Part shown: one piece after another, positions 23,496-34,869 of the stretch
Layout of the letters: every line of letters begins with the position of its first letter
How positions within the stretch are numbered: the stretch's first letter is position 1
NCBI GenBank assembly: GCA_016647705.1
Contig: CM028327.1
Span: 6,767,726 to 6,831,725 of the forward strand
Length of the DNA stretch: 64,000 nt
Direction: 5' to 3'
Source of the DNA: Eucommia ulmoides
Taxonomy: Eukaryota > Streptophyta > Magnoliopsida > Garryales > Eucommiaceae
Program-made: the position numbers and the translations under genes
Notes under the pieces: generated by a model
Seen by the model: the letters and a program-made list of their open reading frames with translations, nothing else
What the model was told of the DNA's origin: nothing
The model's database searches: none

Positions 23496-26400
23496 TAATT
23501 CATTTTTTCTTTTGTCAAATCTTATTTTCCATTTTTTTTGTGTTTTATTTTCTACATTTTTACTTTCAGATTTTTTTCCTAAAATTATGATACCAAAAAT
23601 AAAAATTAAAATTAACAAAAATATACAGAGTAAAAGTTAAAAAAATATAAATATAGAAAACAAGAGAGAAGAGAGAGTAGAAAATAAAAAATATGAAATA
23701 AATAACAAAAAATATTATGTTTTGATGGTACGTTTGTCAACAAAATATGATGAAGAGCGATCAACCAAATTAAATAGACAAAGGGTGTTTCAGGTATTAT
23801 CAAAATGACAGAGGGTGTCCTTGATATTCGTCGAAATAACTAGACCTGTCTGAGGTTTAAACTCAAGACAAAAAACATAAATATGGGTGGAGAAACACTA
23901 AAGAAAACGCCACCTTGGTGTTTCTATTTATGTTTTTAAAATCTCGGAACAGAAACAGAAACACAGGAACAAAAAAGGGGTCTATTCTGCTTGCAAATTT
24001 TTAGAACAAATTTCAGATAACAGAACACAAACATTTTTTTTTTGTTCCCAGATTTTTGTTTTCTGTTTCTTGTTTTTTTTTTTTATATATATAATAACTA
24101 AAAACACAAATAAATATAACTCACTCTTTCTTCTTCTTCAACGTTACATGGGAATTCTGATGAATTATCAAGTGGATACTCGACATATTCATCCTCATCG
24201 ATAGATGCAGCAGGAACATGAGGATGGCCATTAGAGAACTCAAAGCTAATCATTTCAGAAGGCGATGGAAGAGGTTCAGCCCCTGATGCTTCTTCCTTCA
24301 TAAGTTTAGAGAGAGAGAGAGAGAGAGAGTTATATTTTATATATATGCACAGAGAGAGAGAGAGAGAGAGAGGGAGTTATATGTATATATAGAGAGAGAG
24401 TTATTTGTACATATAGAGAGAGAGAGAGACCTTGGAGACAGATTGATCATCATTTGCTGAGATATCAGAAGGGACCTGAAAATAAAATTCAAAAAAAAAA
24501 ATCAAAAAATAATTTGATTCGATTATAGGTTTTTCAAAATTTTCGAAAAGTAATTTCGAGTCGTAAGCCAAACAGAACCTTAATGTGTTTGGTTTATAAC
24601 TTTTCAAAATTCCCAGACGCCGCCTTTGAAAGTGCTCTCAAAATTTTAGAAAATTATTTTCAAGTGGTAAACTAAACAAACCAACCCTTAATGTGTTAGG
24701 TCAAACTTCGCACCAAGCAATCTCTCTATGCTTTTGGAGTTCAGTCTTGATTAATGAAACGGGTTGTCGGTGAACTTGAAATTTTTACCCATACAGTTTA
24801 CGTCCAACAATAAATTTGTTTAGAAGTGCAAAATTACAGCACTAGATGAAAATATGCTATTTATCCTTTATATAAATATATATAGTCGAGTTACTAACCT
24901 CCATTCTACTCATAGGCCTTTTCGAGCGAAGTTGCTTGATCGCATCCTCAGTGCTACTAGCGGCCGAAGCTGCAATTAACGAGAAAAATTAATTGACCAA
25001 AATACCTTTTCGAGAAGATTTTGTTATTAATGTACATTTGCAAATAAAATTGGGTACTGTTTGGTAATCTTTTTTGTAAGTACTTTTTAAAATCAGTGTA
25101 GAGATAACATCTCAATATTATCCCTACAATAATCTCTTAATTTGAAAAAAAAATCATAGATAATTGAAAAAAGTGCATAGAGAGGTACTCGTCCCTTATA
25201 TATCCATCAATCTCTTCTAATATACAAATAGAAGAAAGTAAAAAAAACAACTATTTTTTAACTTTTACTTAAATTCATGTTTTTTGCTTTTTTTATTTTT
25301 AAACTCAAAAAAGTAAGAGTTCTTCATGAATAACACACAAATTATTTTTACTCATGCAGTCTATGTGCTATAATAATTTTTTATACTACATAAAAGTCAC
25401 TGTAATATTTTCATGTAAAAAATTATAGTAACTTTTATAGCGTGCAATGACTTTAGACTTTTAACAAAATTATTGGACTTCTCAAAAAATTATTGTATCG
25501 AGTTGGTTGGATGAATAGCGAGTTGCAAAATTTGGGGTCATGACCAAAAAAACCAAAAAAAAAAAACCCTTAAAAATGTTACCAAACAGTGTCTTGAAAA
25601 CTTGAAAAACAAAAGGTAGTACCTGTTGGAACATCCAAAAAATCATCTGCATATCCCACTCCATTGAGGGAACTCCAACTACCCTGAAGTTGAAATAATA
25701 AAACCAAACAACTTAATGACTTTTTTTTTTTTTTGTTTGGGGGGGGGGGGGGGGGGGGGGTTTGTTGAAATCAAGAAAGAAATTCATGAAGAGGTGCCTT
25801 AGGTGGTGTTTGGTAGCACGGAATTGAATGTCTGGAATTGGAATAGGAATAGGAATACACTGTTAATTTCCAATTCCAAAGTTCCATCGCCATGAAACCA
25901 AACACTACCTAGAGTTCAAGTTACCTTTCCAAAGTAATCGTGAGACGAATCGAAAAATGAACCCCCAACTTCATCCTCCGGTGGTTGCAAGACATTGTTG
26001 AAAAAGATGCTTATCGAATCGAAATAAAATTGAGGACGGGGGGAATTGTGGTCGCCTTCAAATTTAATTATATTCTTGTCACCCTGTATAAAATGCCAGT
26101 TAAAAAATAAAATAAAATAAAATAAAATAAAGCACTGGGAACGGAAACAAAAATATGGGGGATTAAAAACTCTATAATCAAGTGTATAGCCTAAATTTTA
26201 GTCTCTTTTGAGAATTTTCCCTCATTTTCCTTCCATTTCTTCCCAAATTGATGTGGAACAAAAAATTTCCCTCCAATATTCTCTTCATACCAAACTAGTC
26301 TTTATTTCATTTTCCATTCATTTTTCCACGCAAACAAATGCGCCCTAAGGGTAATAGTGAAAAATGTTACCATATAAGCTTCAAATATACGTTCGGAGTG

Positions 26401-29400
26401 ATGGGGTTGTATGAAATCATCATCAGCGGCATGTCCCAATAAAACCGGAACAAAACAAGTTTTCGCAACCTATAAAATGAATAAATGTGTGAATGATCAT
26501 AGTAAAATTGACATATTTAGGAAAAAAAACAGTAGAATAAAAACCTTCATCGCGTTCAACTCCGTTATGTCAAATTTCGCCTTTTTCAATATAGCTCGTC
26601 TCATGTACTGGATTGCAAATTTCACCTGAGGAAAAACGGCGGAAAACATTAGCACTAAGTTTCGACGAGGAAAATAGCTACTCCCCTCTATTGTGTTTGG
26701 ATAAAGCTTATTGGCAGAAAAGAATGCGAAAGAGATTTTATATAAGGCACCGTTCGATAACGCTTTTTGAAGTATTTTTTTTCTTTAAAGTAAGAAAATA
26801 TTTACTTTTAGAAGTAAGCATTGTTTTGCACTTAAAAAAGTTACTTTAAAAATTAAAAAAAAAAAAAAGTAAAAATATGATTTTGAGTACTTTTCCAAAA
26901 AGTAATTTATTTTTTTCGATTTTACATTATAGGAGATCAATAAACTAGGATCTCACTACGAACTTTTTTTTAATCATCTGTTACATTCTTGTCCCACATC
27001 GATAGACCATTATATATATCAAAAGAGTTACTCCAATTGGCACCATATGATTTTAAATTGGAACCTCCTACTATCATATATTAATTTTTTAGTTTTATTT
27101 TATTTATTTATTTTTGAATTAAGATATCACTTAGAGGAACAATACTAAAATATAATCTCTACACTATCAAAAACGTTTTTTATTTTTTACTTCTGTTTTT
27201 AACTGAGTACTTTCTTTCAAAACTTTTCCGCTTTTTCTTTTTAAAAAAAAAAAAAAGAGCATTACCAAGGGTGCCAATGTTAATTTACTATTATGATCTA
27301 TTTAAAAAAAAATAAGATTCTCAATCGGATAGATTTTCATTTTCCTTGCACTTTCTCTTCTTATCTCTCCAAACTTCCCCAGTTTGAGGGAGAAAGAATA
27401 TCTACTTAAATAAATGGCATATGAACCGAATTCAAATAATCAGGGATCACAGTTTCATGAATCAATGACTTACGGTGAACCGGGGAAGACGGATTTTATA
27501 AGTATCAACGAGTTCCATCATCAAATCAACCAAATCAGAGAAGGGGCTGTCAAGAACCATTCCTGCAATCGACGGATCCTCGGCTCCATACATCAGGCTG
27601 AAACAAGAAGGAAAAACCATTCAATATCACCTTCGAGAATGACATCTGGTTACAGACCTACAGTGGCGGAGCTAGAATTTTTTTCTTTTTCTTTTTTTTC
27701 CCTTTTTTTGTGTGTGTGTGTTTGGGGGGGAATTCAAAGGAAAATAACTAGGGTTAATTGCCTTTTACCAACTTCTACTTTGATTTTGTAACCAGATATA
27801 CTTTATCATTTTCCCAAAACAACCCTTTTTTCAACCAGATATTCAAATTTAAAAAAAAAATTATCACTTTAACACAATTCCCAATAAGGGCAATATGGTA
27901 AAGTAAGAAATATTTTGACCCCACTTCAAATTTTGAGCAAAGTCAATTGTGACAATAAATTTAGGATAGAGAGAGTATCTAAGAAGTATTAAGGGTAGAA
28001 AGTGTAAAAATCGTATTAGAGAGACGGAAAAATAACCTAGTAACTGCACCCATCGAACGGCCCCACAAGCCTATCAAGGAAACATTCCCGTCCTCCCTCA
28101 AATAGTTGACAGCAGCTTTTAGGTCATCTTTCTGTTATGAGAAACAAAACTATCAATAATAGAAAAAATGGCATTTAATGTGTTCTCGATAAAGAAGAAG
28201 AAGAGCCGGAGTTACATGCTTACATTGTTGTAATTTTAACATTGGAAAATTATAGTGATTTTTATGTGATACACTAACTTTAGACTTCCAAAAAAATTAT
28301 TGTAATGAGTGGAATGCATAAGCAAAAAATTTAATTGTTCACCGAGAACCCTGTACATAAATGAATTCATCAAAAATAAGATAATTTAGACAACTAAACG
28401 GGCCCTTCTCCACCCCCCACCCCCCCAAACCCCACAACCGACTTCACATGTGAATTGGCTAAATCACCCCTCAAGGGGTGGCCGGTAGCCCTTAGGAATT
28501 TAATTGCCCTAACAATCGACTTAAACAAGGAAGCACTATGAATATATATTGCGCAAAAAATAATAATTGCATGAATCAGAACAACTTCATCAAGGAAATC
28601 ATAGTTTTATCAAAGGAAATCTTTTCACTTACTTCATTCCACCCAAGCGTAACATGCTCCCCTCCAGAAATTCCAGATCCAGAGAAATCGAGTGTGAAGA
28701 CTGTGATGTTTAAAGGTAATAGTATTATAGCAGCTTCACTAGCATCTGCCCTACACCCACTGCGATGATTTAAAGAGAAATAAGAAGAAGAAGAAGAAGA
28801 AGAAGCAGCAGCCTCTTGTTGGTGAACATAGGTTGATAAAGTATCGCGTCTCTTTATTTAAAAAAAAAAAAAAAAAAGTTGTTATATTGTCCTTGAAATA
28901 ATTCACCTGTCATTATTACCCCCCCGTAGGAACCCAATGGGCCTAACTCACTCTCAAAAGACGCCTTGTAAGAGAAGTATTGCTCTTGACTTTATATATT
29001 GCTCACGATCAGGTAACACAAGCGATGTGGGATTCAACCACCCCATATTTTTCCTTAAGTTTTATTAGTCCTTTTGAATAATTTTTTAGTCCTTTAGGCA
29101 CCGTTTAATAAAGCGAAAATTTGATTTTAAAAGTAAAGGTTTTTTTTTTTTTTACCCTAACAAAAGTACTTTTAAAAAAAGTGAAAACATAATTTTATGT
29201 ACTTATTTTTAAAAGCGAAAATAGTTGTTTTTCTTGCTTTTTTGTTTTTTCAGTGTTTATGATATAAGAGATAGACGAAGATAAATGGACTACGTCCTCT
29301 TCATCCATTTTCTTTCAATCATCTACAATTTTTTTTGGAATTAATAGATTATATTGCAGATAATACTAACATATTATTTCTACGTTATTAAACATACTTT

Positions 29401-32141
29401 TGATGTTTTGCTTTTGATTTCAAGGGAAAATATTTTTTTATATTTGCTTTTCTTTAAGAAAAACATTACCAAACAGTGCCTTAGTTAATATCAACTACTT
29501 GTTGAATCCATCTACAAATCCTTCCGTTAATATCACTAACTATTGAATCCGTCTCGTTTATATCAGCTGATACCAGTGATGACTAAAAAATAAGTTGATC
29601 GAAAAACAGGACAGAAATATTAAATAGAGGACTATAAAATAAGCGCTCAAAAAAAAGTTCAAAAAAAAATATCAAAATTGGTTCATGTGGATTTAATATT
29701 CAAAGATTTAATACATAAGACGGGGATAACCGGGTTTAAAAATCTTACAAACCTGTTTCCATGACAATATATTACACAAGGCAAAGGTTTTCCCTCGGGA
29801 CGAACAATAGGCATGTAATGGCTACATTGAAGTACATCTTCTCGACTATTAACAACCTACAAAAACATTTAAATTTCTTCAAATTTTGTGTCAAATACTA
29901 GGTGAAAAATTTCAAGATTCGTGAATAGAGAAGAAGATTATACTTGTAATAACAGCATGTATACAAGAGGCAGAAACTACGATCAAAACAACTATCTATA
30001 TAATAAATCCGGACGTTTTGTTGAAATGTCTTTTCGTCAAGGGTTGGGATTGATTTGAGGGGCATGAATAGATGAGATTAGATCAGATTATATCAGTTTT
30101 GGCCAAAAATTTCACGCCCCCACTTCTAAAACGGTTAAATTAAATTATATATTGTATCCTTTTAGTTTCAAATTTGTATTAAATAGTCCAATTTTTAATT
30201 ATTTATTTTTTGTAACTTATAAATTCGAAAAAAGTATAATGCCTTTGGGCACGAGAAATCCCTTGTTTGTAACAAAGACGTCAATAACTTTTAAAAACGT
30301 TAAATTTATTCTATAGTTTGAAAATAGATAATGCCGTTAGAAATATGTATGCAGTATGCACAGCCTTTTTGTGATAATTAAAATACCTTTTTACAATTTT
30401 TCTGTTTTTCCTAAACGAAAACGGAGAAGAAATTTAACATGCAATGATTCTCTACTCGATTTCACGAACTGAAGTACAATCAAACGAGTCCTGTGAACTT
30501 CTAAAAGCATACACATCTAAAATATTGAAATGAGCATACATATACACACACAGAGATGCATATTTACAAACACATCTTACCTCCAAATCCTTCCTTTGAA
30601 ACCATTTTCCTTTAAGCATAAATTCTTGATCCAATAAATCATTTTTTGGGTTGTATTCAGCTCTGCATTACAACAAAGAGGAAAGACAGATGTGTTATAC
30701 GATGTAATAATTATAGCGTAGGTCAAGAAAAATCACTTAAGAGTGCGTTTGGGTGAGGTATTTTGAAGAAAGAATTTCCTTTCAAAAATCAAAGTTATAA
30801 GATTATCTTAAGGAAATTTATTAAGGATGCGTCTGGGTGAGATATTTTGACAAGATTTGTAAAAAAATTCTTAAGAAATTTTATTAAGAAAAGTTTACAG
30901 ATCCCTTCTCGAAATATAATACCTTACCCAAACGCACCTTAGCAAAATTTACAAATCTCTTTTCCAAATGAAGCTCCCTCTTCAAATACTCAAGTCAGTC
31001 TTGTGAATGAACAACAATTCGATCAACAGTTTGAAAAAAAAAAATGAAATCAATGCGTGCAAATCTAGAATAGATTAAAATGGTTAAGGTCCTGTTTGGT
31101 TGTTCCTAAATTCGCAAATTGCACTTGTTGAATCCCACATTGATGTTGGGCTCTCCGATATCCCCCAGTGGTTTGGCAAAGTCCATCTTGCGCGTGAGGG
31201 GACGTGTTGAATCCCACATCGCTTCTATTACCTGTTCTTAAGCTATATATAAGCCTAGAGACAATCCTCATCTTACAAGGCGTCTTTTAAGAGTGAGTTA
31301 GGCCCACTGAGTTGCTGCAGTTCTATTTTTCAATTACTCAGTTTCTAAACTGTTATAGTTTAGTGTCTGTTTGTAAGAATTAAAAACAATTAAATTAGCT
31401 AGCTAACCATTTTATTTCTACTTCAGATTGCTATTTTCTCGTGTAAATGGAGTAAAAATTGTATTTTTCTTTGTTCAAACAAATAATATGTTAATTAAAT
31501 CAAGCCATAGTTAAATAGAGATAATATATAAACAAATTCATCCATAATTCATAAAATGGGATAATTTAGACAACCAAACAGGCCCTAAGAAAACATACAA
31601 AACCTAAACTACATTCAGCTATACATATTGACATATAAATCATAGGCAATGATGAATATCTTATCAAGCAATCTGAAGAACAAGATCCAAAAATGTAAGC
31701 AGCTAATTCATATTTTAGGGAGAAAAAAAAATCCGAGATTTGCAATCAAATATTGAAAAATCAAGATCCAGAATCAAGTAAATCATCTAATTTCAAAAAA
31801 CCCTAAACAATAACCAGTCTATTCGAGAAGGAATCAGTTGAAGGGACTCAAAATTCGAAGTGGTTAAATAGTCAATTATCAACAGAAGGAGAGAGAAACT
31901 CATTGAATTCCATAAAATTCAAACCTAAAGAGAGAGAGAGAGCAGATGGAAGTCAAATTCAACCAAAAAAAATGGAAAATTAAGTAGATAGAATCCAATT
32001 TCGACGAAGAACATGAATATCCATCTCAAGATTTGGGCTCATAAATGTAGAATTCAACAAATACACTCACTTATAGAGAGAAGGAGAGTGGAGGAGGGTT
32101 TACCTGGGGGGGCGAATGATGAAGTTTACGAGCTGTTCCAT
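22511..32141 (-). CDS. Alpha/beta-hydrolase (serine hydrolase fold) with C-terminal UIM-like motif, 14 exons, 544 aa
   Basis: Coding exons from the start: 32141-32104, 30662-30581, 29856-29753, 28759-28633, 28131-28037, 27597-27474, 26625-26545, 26469-26371, 26083-25925, 25683-25623, 24969-24899, 24475-24431, 24295-24125 and 22888-22511 (TGA 22513-22511). All frames join and sum to 1635 nt. The protein starts MEQLVNFIIRPPRAEYNP, the hallmark of a plant alpha/beta-hydrolase family of unknown substrate. The nucleophile elbow GRSMG puts Ser at about 143; GHAADDDF supplies the acid (about 233-235) and GDHNSPRP the His (about 262). The oxyanion-side HGN motif is at about 72-74. The tail is acidic; EEEERMFMEAVIMSLKDLE (about 415-433) fits a ubiquitin-interacting motif (Ala424, Ser428) and spans the last splice junction. 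Three KDEPSA repeats follow. There is no signal peptide. Cytosolic location is inferred; no substrate is known. Confidence 0.95.
22730..22801 (-). repeat. Coding minisatellite: three 24-bp units in the last hydrolase exon
   Basis: The plus-strand unit tgctgagggttcatctttc is repeated three times with a 24-base period, encoding KDEPSAVA / KDEPSAAV / KDEPSAAA. The reading frame is kept, and the repeat lies in the low-complexity tail after the UIM-like motif. Confidence 0.9.
22921..24080. repeat. Repeat-rich last intron of the hydrolase gene
   Basis: Copies of the tgtttctgttccc repeat stand at both ends (22928-23035 and 23890-24075). Between them is a fold-back element, about 23130-23860 (left aatacacccctgtcagttta, right caaaatgacagagggtgtcc), with two (TA)n tracts at 23081-23106 and 23463-23490. 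This looks like an insertion into an older repeat. Confidence 0.5.
25060..25600. repeat. Nested fold-back elements in hydrolase intron 10
   Basis: The outer element has ends gggtactgtttggtaatctt and atgttaccaaacagtgtctt. A copy of the cagtaattttt fold-back family (25335-25520) lies inside it. The same outer type occurs at 26745, 29095, 45623, 56661 and 57411. Confidence 0.6.
25741..25913. repeat. Poly-G run and short fold-back element in hydrolase intron 9
   Basis: A run of 20 G (25741-25760), then a fold-back at 25799-25913 with ends taggtggtgtttggtagcac and aaaccaaacactacctag, a sister of 3233-3316. Confidence 0.65.
26745..27275. repeat. Fold-back element in hydrolase intron 6
   Basis: The left end aggcaccgttcgataacgct and the right end agcattaccaagggtgcc are inverted counterparts. 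The interior is AT-rich, and no coding sequence is seen. Confidence 0.5.
28215..28412. repeat. Fold-back element remnants in hydrolase intron 4
   Basis: 28215-28345 belongs to the attattgtaatgagtggaat family. 28361-28412 ends gacaactaaacgggccctt, the right end of the element seen complete at 31085-31590. Confidence 0.45.
28926..29037 (-). mobile_element. TRIM-like solo LTR (copy a)
   Basis: Read on the minus strand it starts TTGAATCCCACATCGCTTGT and ends CCCATTGGGTTCCTAC, with acaaggcgtcttttgagagt inside. These strings match 31208-31319 and 52161-52274 in order. It lies in hydrolase intron 3. Only one LTR is present and no clear target duplication was found. Confidence 0.65.
29095..29485. 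repeat. Fold-back element in hydrolase intron 3
   Basis: The left end ggcaccgtttaataaagcga and the right end aacattaccaaacagtgcct are inverted partners. Same family as 25060 and 56661. Confidence 0.55.
29995..30275. repeat. Dispersed repeat, Helitron-like ends (copy a)
   Basis: Begins TCTATATAATAAATCC, like the 5' end of many plant Helitrons, and ends near gggcacgagaaatccctt. Ordered strings (gattgatttgag, then cacttctaa, then ggttaaattaaattatat) recur at 42832-43112 and 54650-54895. No helicase or Rep gene is present. Confidence 0.45.
30735..30945. repeat. Fold-back element in hydrolase intron 1
   Basis: The left arm gtgcgtttgggtgaggtatt and the right arm ataccttacccaaacgcacc are near-perfect inverted repeats of about 25 bp. 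Confidence 0.75.
31085..31590. repeat. Fold-back element interrupted by a TRIM-like LTR
   Basis: Ends ggtcctgtttggttgttcct and gacaaccaaacaggcccta are inverted. The TRIM-like LTR at 31126-31319 sits inside, showing that the fold-back element arrived first. Confidence 0.65.
31126..31319 (+). mobile_element. TRIM-like element, truncated (copy b)
   Basis: Two starts of the same LTR, TGTTGAATCCCACATTG at 31126 and TGTTGAATCCCACATCG at 31208. They are separated by an internal piece ending in the purine-rich gcgcgtgaggggacg. The second LTR runs to about 31319 (ggcccactgagttgctgca). The first LTR is mostly lost. Confidence 0.6.
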
Positions 32142-32569
32142 GGAGATTTGAGAAGACGAAGATCTTAATCTCTGTAATACGCCAAAGCTATTTCTATTTC
32201 AGGTTTTCGTTGGCAACATTTACTAGATCTTTTTGTTTGTATACGAATATGCTGTAGTACGACAACAGTAGAGAGAGAGTATAGAGAGAGAAGGACGGAA
32301 TCCTGAACAAAGGTGGCCCTCGGTCGGAGATCAGTTTCTGGGAAGAAGAGAGAGAGAAGCGGGATTTGTTCTTGTCGTCGTCGTCTTCATTGTTGGTTGC
32401 TGGTGGCGTTTCTCTCACTTGCATTTTCTTTAAGAAAATACGATTGCCCCAAAAGCCATCTCTCCCCTATCTGGCACGTGCCAATCGCATTGTGTGAACT
32501 TTGTCACGTGCTTCTTGTGAGAGGTCATAAAAAAACAAAATCGATCATTAGTCATATTTTTAAGGTCTA
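32142..32569 (-). promoter_or_regulatory. Upstream region of the hydrolase gene
   Basis: This holds the presumed 5' leader and promoter: CT-rich on the minus strand (tctctctatactctctctct, 32270-32290) and GC-richer to about 32430. No clear TATA box was found. It ends where the dispersed repeat at 32570 begins. Confidence 0.35.
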
Positions 32570-33150
32570 ATTCGCGATTAATCATTTCTTATTATTAAGT
32601 TTTGATTTAGTCTTTAAGTTAAATTTCGCTTGAATTTTAGTTCCGCATTACAGGAATTATAGGGACATTACAAGGATTACAGGGAGAACTTGGTGCGCAA
32701 ATTCAGTTTTATAGTGAATATTAATTATAATTTAATAATTATTATATTTTTACATATATCTGTGCATTTTTTGTTACATGTACTTATCTAATATTAGTCA
32801 CATGTTACAATTACATATATATGTGCAATATTTGTGACATATAACGAATATTACACAAATAAATTAGTTTAATATTATTAGTGTACATTTAGTTACATGT
32901 AACTAATTATATATATTTTGTATGTTACATCTAATAAAATTTTACACACAAGATTGTTACATATTACAAAATACAATAATATTTGTAACATATAATAAAA
33001 TTTTATACACAAAGTTGTTACATGTAACCGCGCGTGTGTAGGACTTCTGTCTTTTTTAAATAAGCGGGACTAAAACACAAATTTCTTCCGCCTTTAAGAC
33101 TTTTTTAAAATTAAGGGTGAAATAAGGAACCTTCCACCGAATGGCTCAAA
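32570..33150 (+). repeat. Dispersed 0.55-kb repeat upstream of the hydrolase gene
   Basis: Rich in gttacatgtaac-type palindromes. On the minus strand it matches 50161-50715 in order: ttcacccttaatt, cggaag, gcgcggttacatgtaac, then ttttgatttagtctttaa near the other end. The interior carries tandem-like variants of ttacatgtaac. No coding sequence is seen. Confidence 0.7.
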
Positions 33151-33309
33151 AAAATATTCATTATAATAATAATAATTTTGATATGAGATTAACACCCACA
33201 GTTAATCTGGTCAGTATGTACGTGGAGTTTTTTTTTATTGAGGTGGAGGTCTTGAGTACGGAAGTCACTGTTCTTAGGATGGTCCGTGAACGATCAAATC
33301 TTTAAATCT

Positions 33310-34020
33310 GAACTAGTACCTGCACAAAGACCTGTTGGGGTATATCCAGAGAAGTCTCTTCAGCGTAAAAGTAAGAGATCGGGGGAAAAATATAGTTATA
33401 TGCTTCAAGTGAATAGTTGAGCATTATCTAGGGCATTGAATGTTAGCTTATTTATAGGTGAGAAACACAATTAACGTCATAAAATTAGAACTCTGAGCAC
33501 GGTTCATTAATATAACTCCGCGTGTGGGCAATGAGGAGGAGTATGAGATGATTAAGCCATTGGGCCTTGTCCTTTGGCTCACCAAGAGAAGCCCATGGGC
33601 TAGCCCATATGACCAGGAGGGAGGGCCCATCACATAGAGAAGATAGAGCCTCTGCAGGTGGCATACGAGATCGCTAGTCTGAGGTCGCTGGTCGTAAACC
33701 AACTCGGAAGCCATGGTGGAGAATCCCTCAGCATTGTTCGCTAGGAGGTGTTCGTCACATTGAGCTCGGTCAAGTTATGGTAGGCCATACGAGGTCATCA
33801 CCCTTAGATCAGAGCTCAGTAGAGAAAAAGTCAACAAACCGAGAGAAGGCCCCTAATTGTTGGTCAGAAATCGTTGGGAGCACCCCACTGGAAAGTTACT
33901 CAAGTCACAGGTCGTTAAATAGTGCATGCCACACAGTTGGTGAGATGGAAGTCAAAGCGAGGCCATTGCGCCACATGTTGGTCTTTGAGAGCAGCTCAGT
34001 GAGTAATGGATTTTCCCCAC
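33310..34020. other. GC-richer patch, possible degraded LTR retrotransposon
   Basis: Composition differs from the AT-rich surroundings. Short frames on both strands (33448-33714 minus, 33777-34031 plus) look unlike any family. A tgttggggtatatcc at 33332 resembles an LTR start, but no matching end or protein was found. Confidence 0.3.
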
Positions 34021-34509
34021 ATCGCAAATAAATATTATAAAAATAGAAAATTTAATGTAAAAATCAAAAATATGTTTTAAAATATTAAAGTGACGAATAT
34101 AACTATATAATAAATCAGAACCCTCATTTTTATTAACGGTTTGAATTAATTTAATGGGAATTGATGGTTGAGATGAGAGTAATCTATACAACAAAGGGGA
34201 CTTTATTATATAATTATAAATATGTTCATGAGGTAGTGAATAATAGCATTTAGTCTACAATTAATGTTTACTAAATAGTCCTTAAGTTTCCTTAAACCGT
34301 TATCCCTATATGTCATCTAATTTACAACTGATGTCACTCTCTATAAAAAATAATCAAATGTTACTTTTTTAAGAACCCACCAATTATGAAAACAAACACT
34401 AACAAAACGTCACTTTCTTAAAAACCCACAAATTATCGATATACTGCCTTACGACAATGGTGAATCTCTATTATTATTATTTTTGTTGGTGCAAAGCGAA
34501 AAAAGAAAA

Positions 34510-34839
34510 CTAGGGGCAGCGATCAAATGCCTCTGCTTCTATCTCTTTTAGGATTAAACTTGTCCTCTCAACTAGAGGCGAGTCGAGGTATTTCATGTCC
34601 ACTCCGCCATCCGTTCCTTTCCTAGTGAGAAAATCAAAGCACTTATTATTTTCTTCTGGGGTGAACTGAAGTTTGTAGTTGTTATTGTAGAGAAATTTCT
34701 TTCAGTCTTTCATTCGTGGCTTATTACGATGCGATTCAAGGCAATCCTCAATAATAAGGGTTACTGTCTCCGCCGAATCAGTTTTCACCACGACCGTCGG
34801 ATAGTCTCTAGCTACAACATTAATTAGGATCTCGAGTTC
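34510..34839 (-). pseudogene. RNase H-like (RVT_3-type) domain remnant with in-frame stop
   Basis: On the minus strand, one frame from 34839 to TAG 34512-34510 gives ELEILINVVARDYPTVVVKT followed by DSAETVTLII, then FTPEENNKCFDFLTRKG. These match the VETDSxxxV and hTPRExNxxADxLAxxG blocks of plant RNase H-like domains found in LINE-derived and related proteins. The frame is broken once by TGA (34704-34702) where Trp is common. No upstream half, promoter or start codon was found. It is most likely a fragment of a retroelement or a decayed gene copy. Confidence 0.6.
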
Positions 34840-34869
34840 CGTTTCAAGACCGATGCATGGAGTTGTCAA

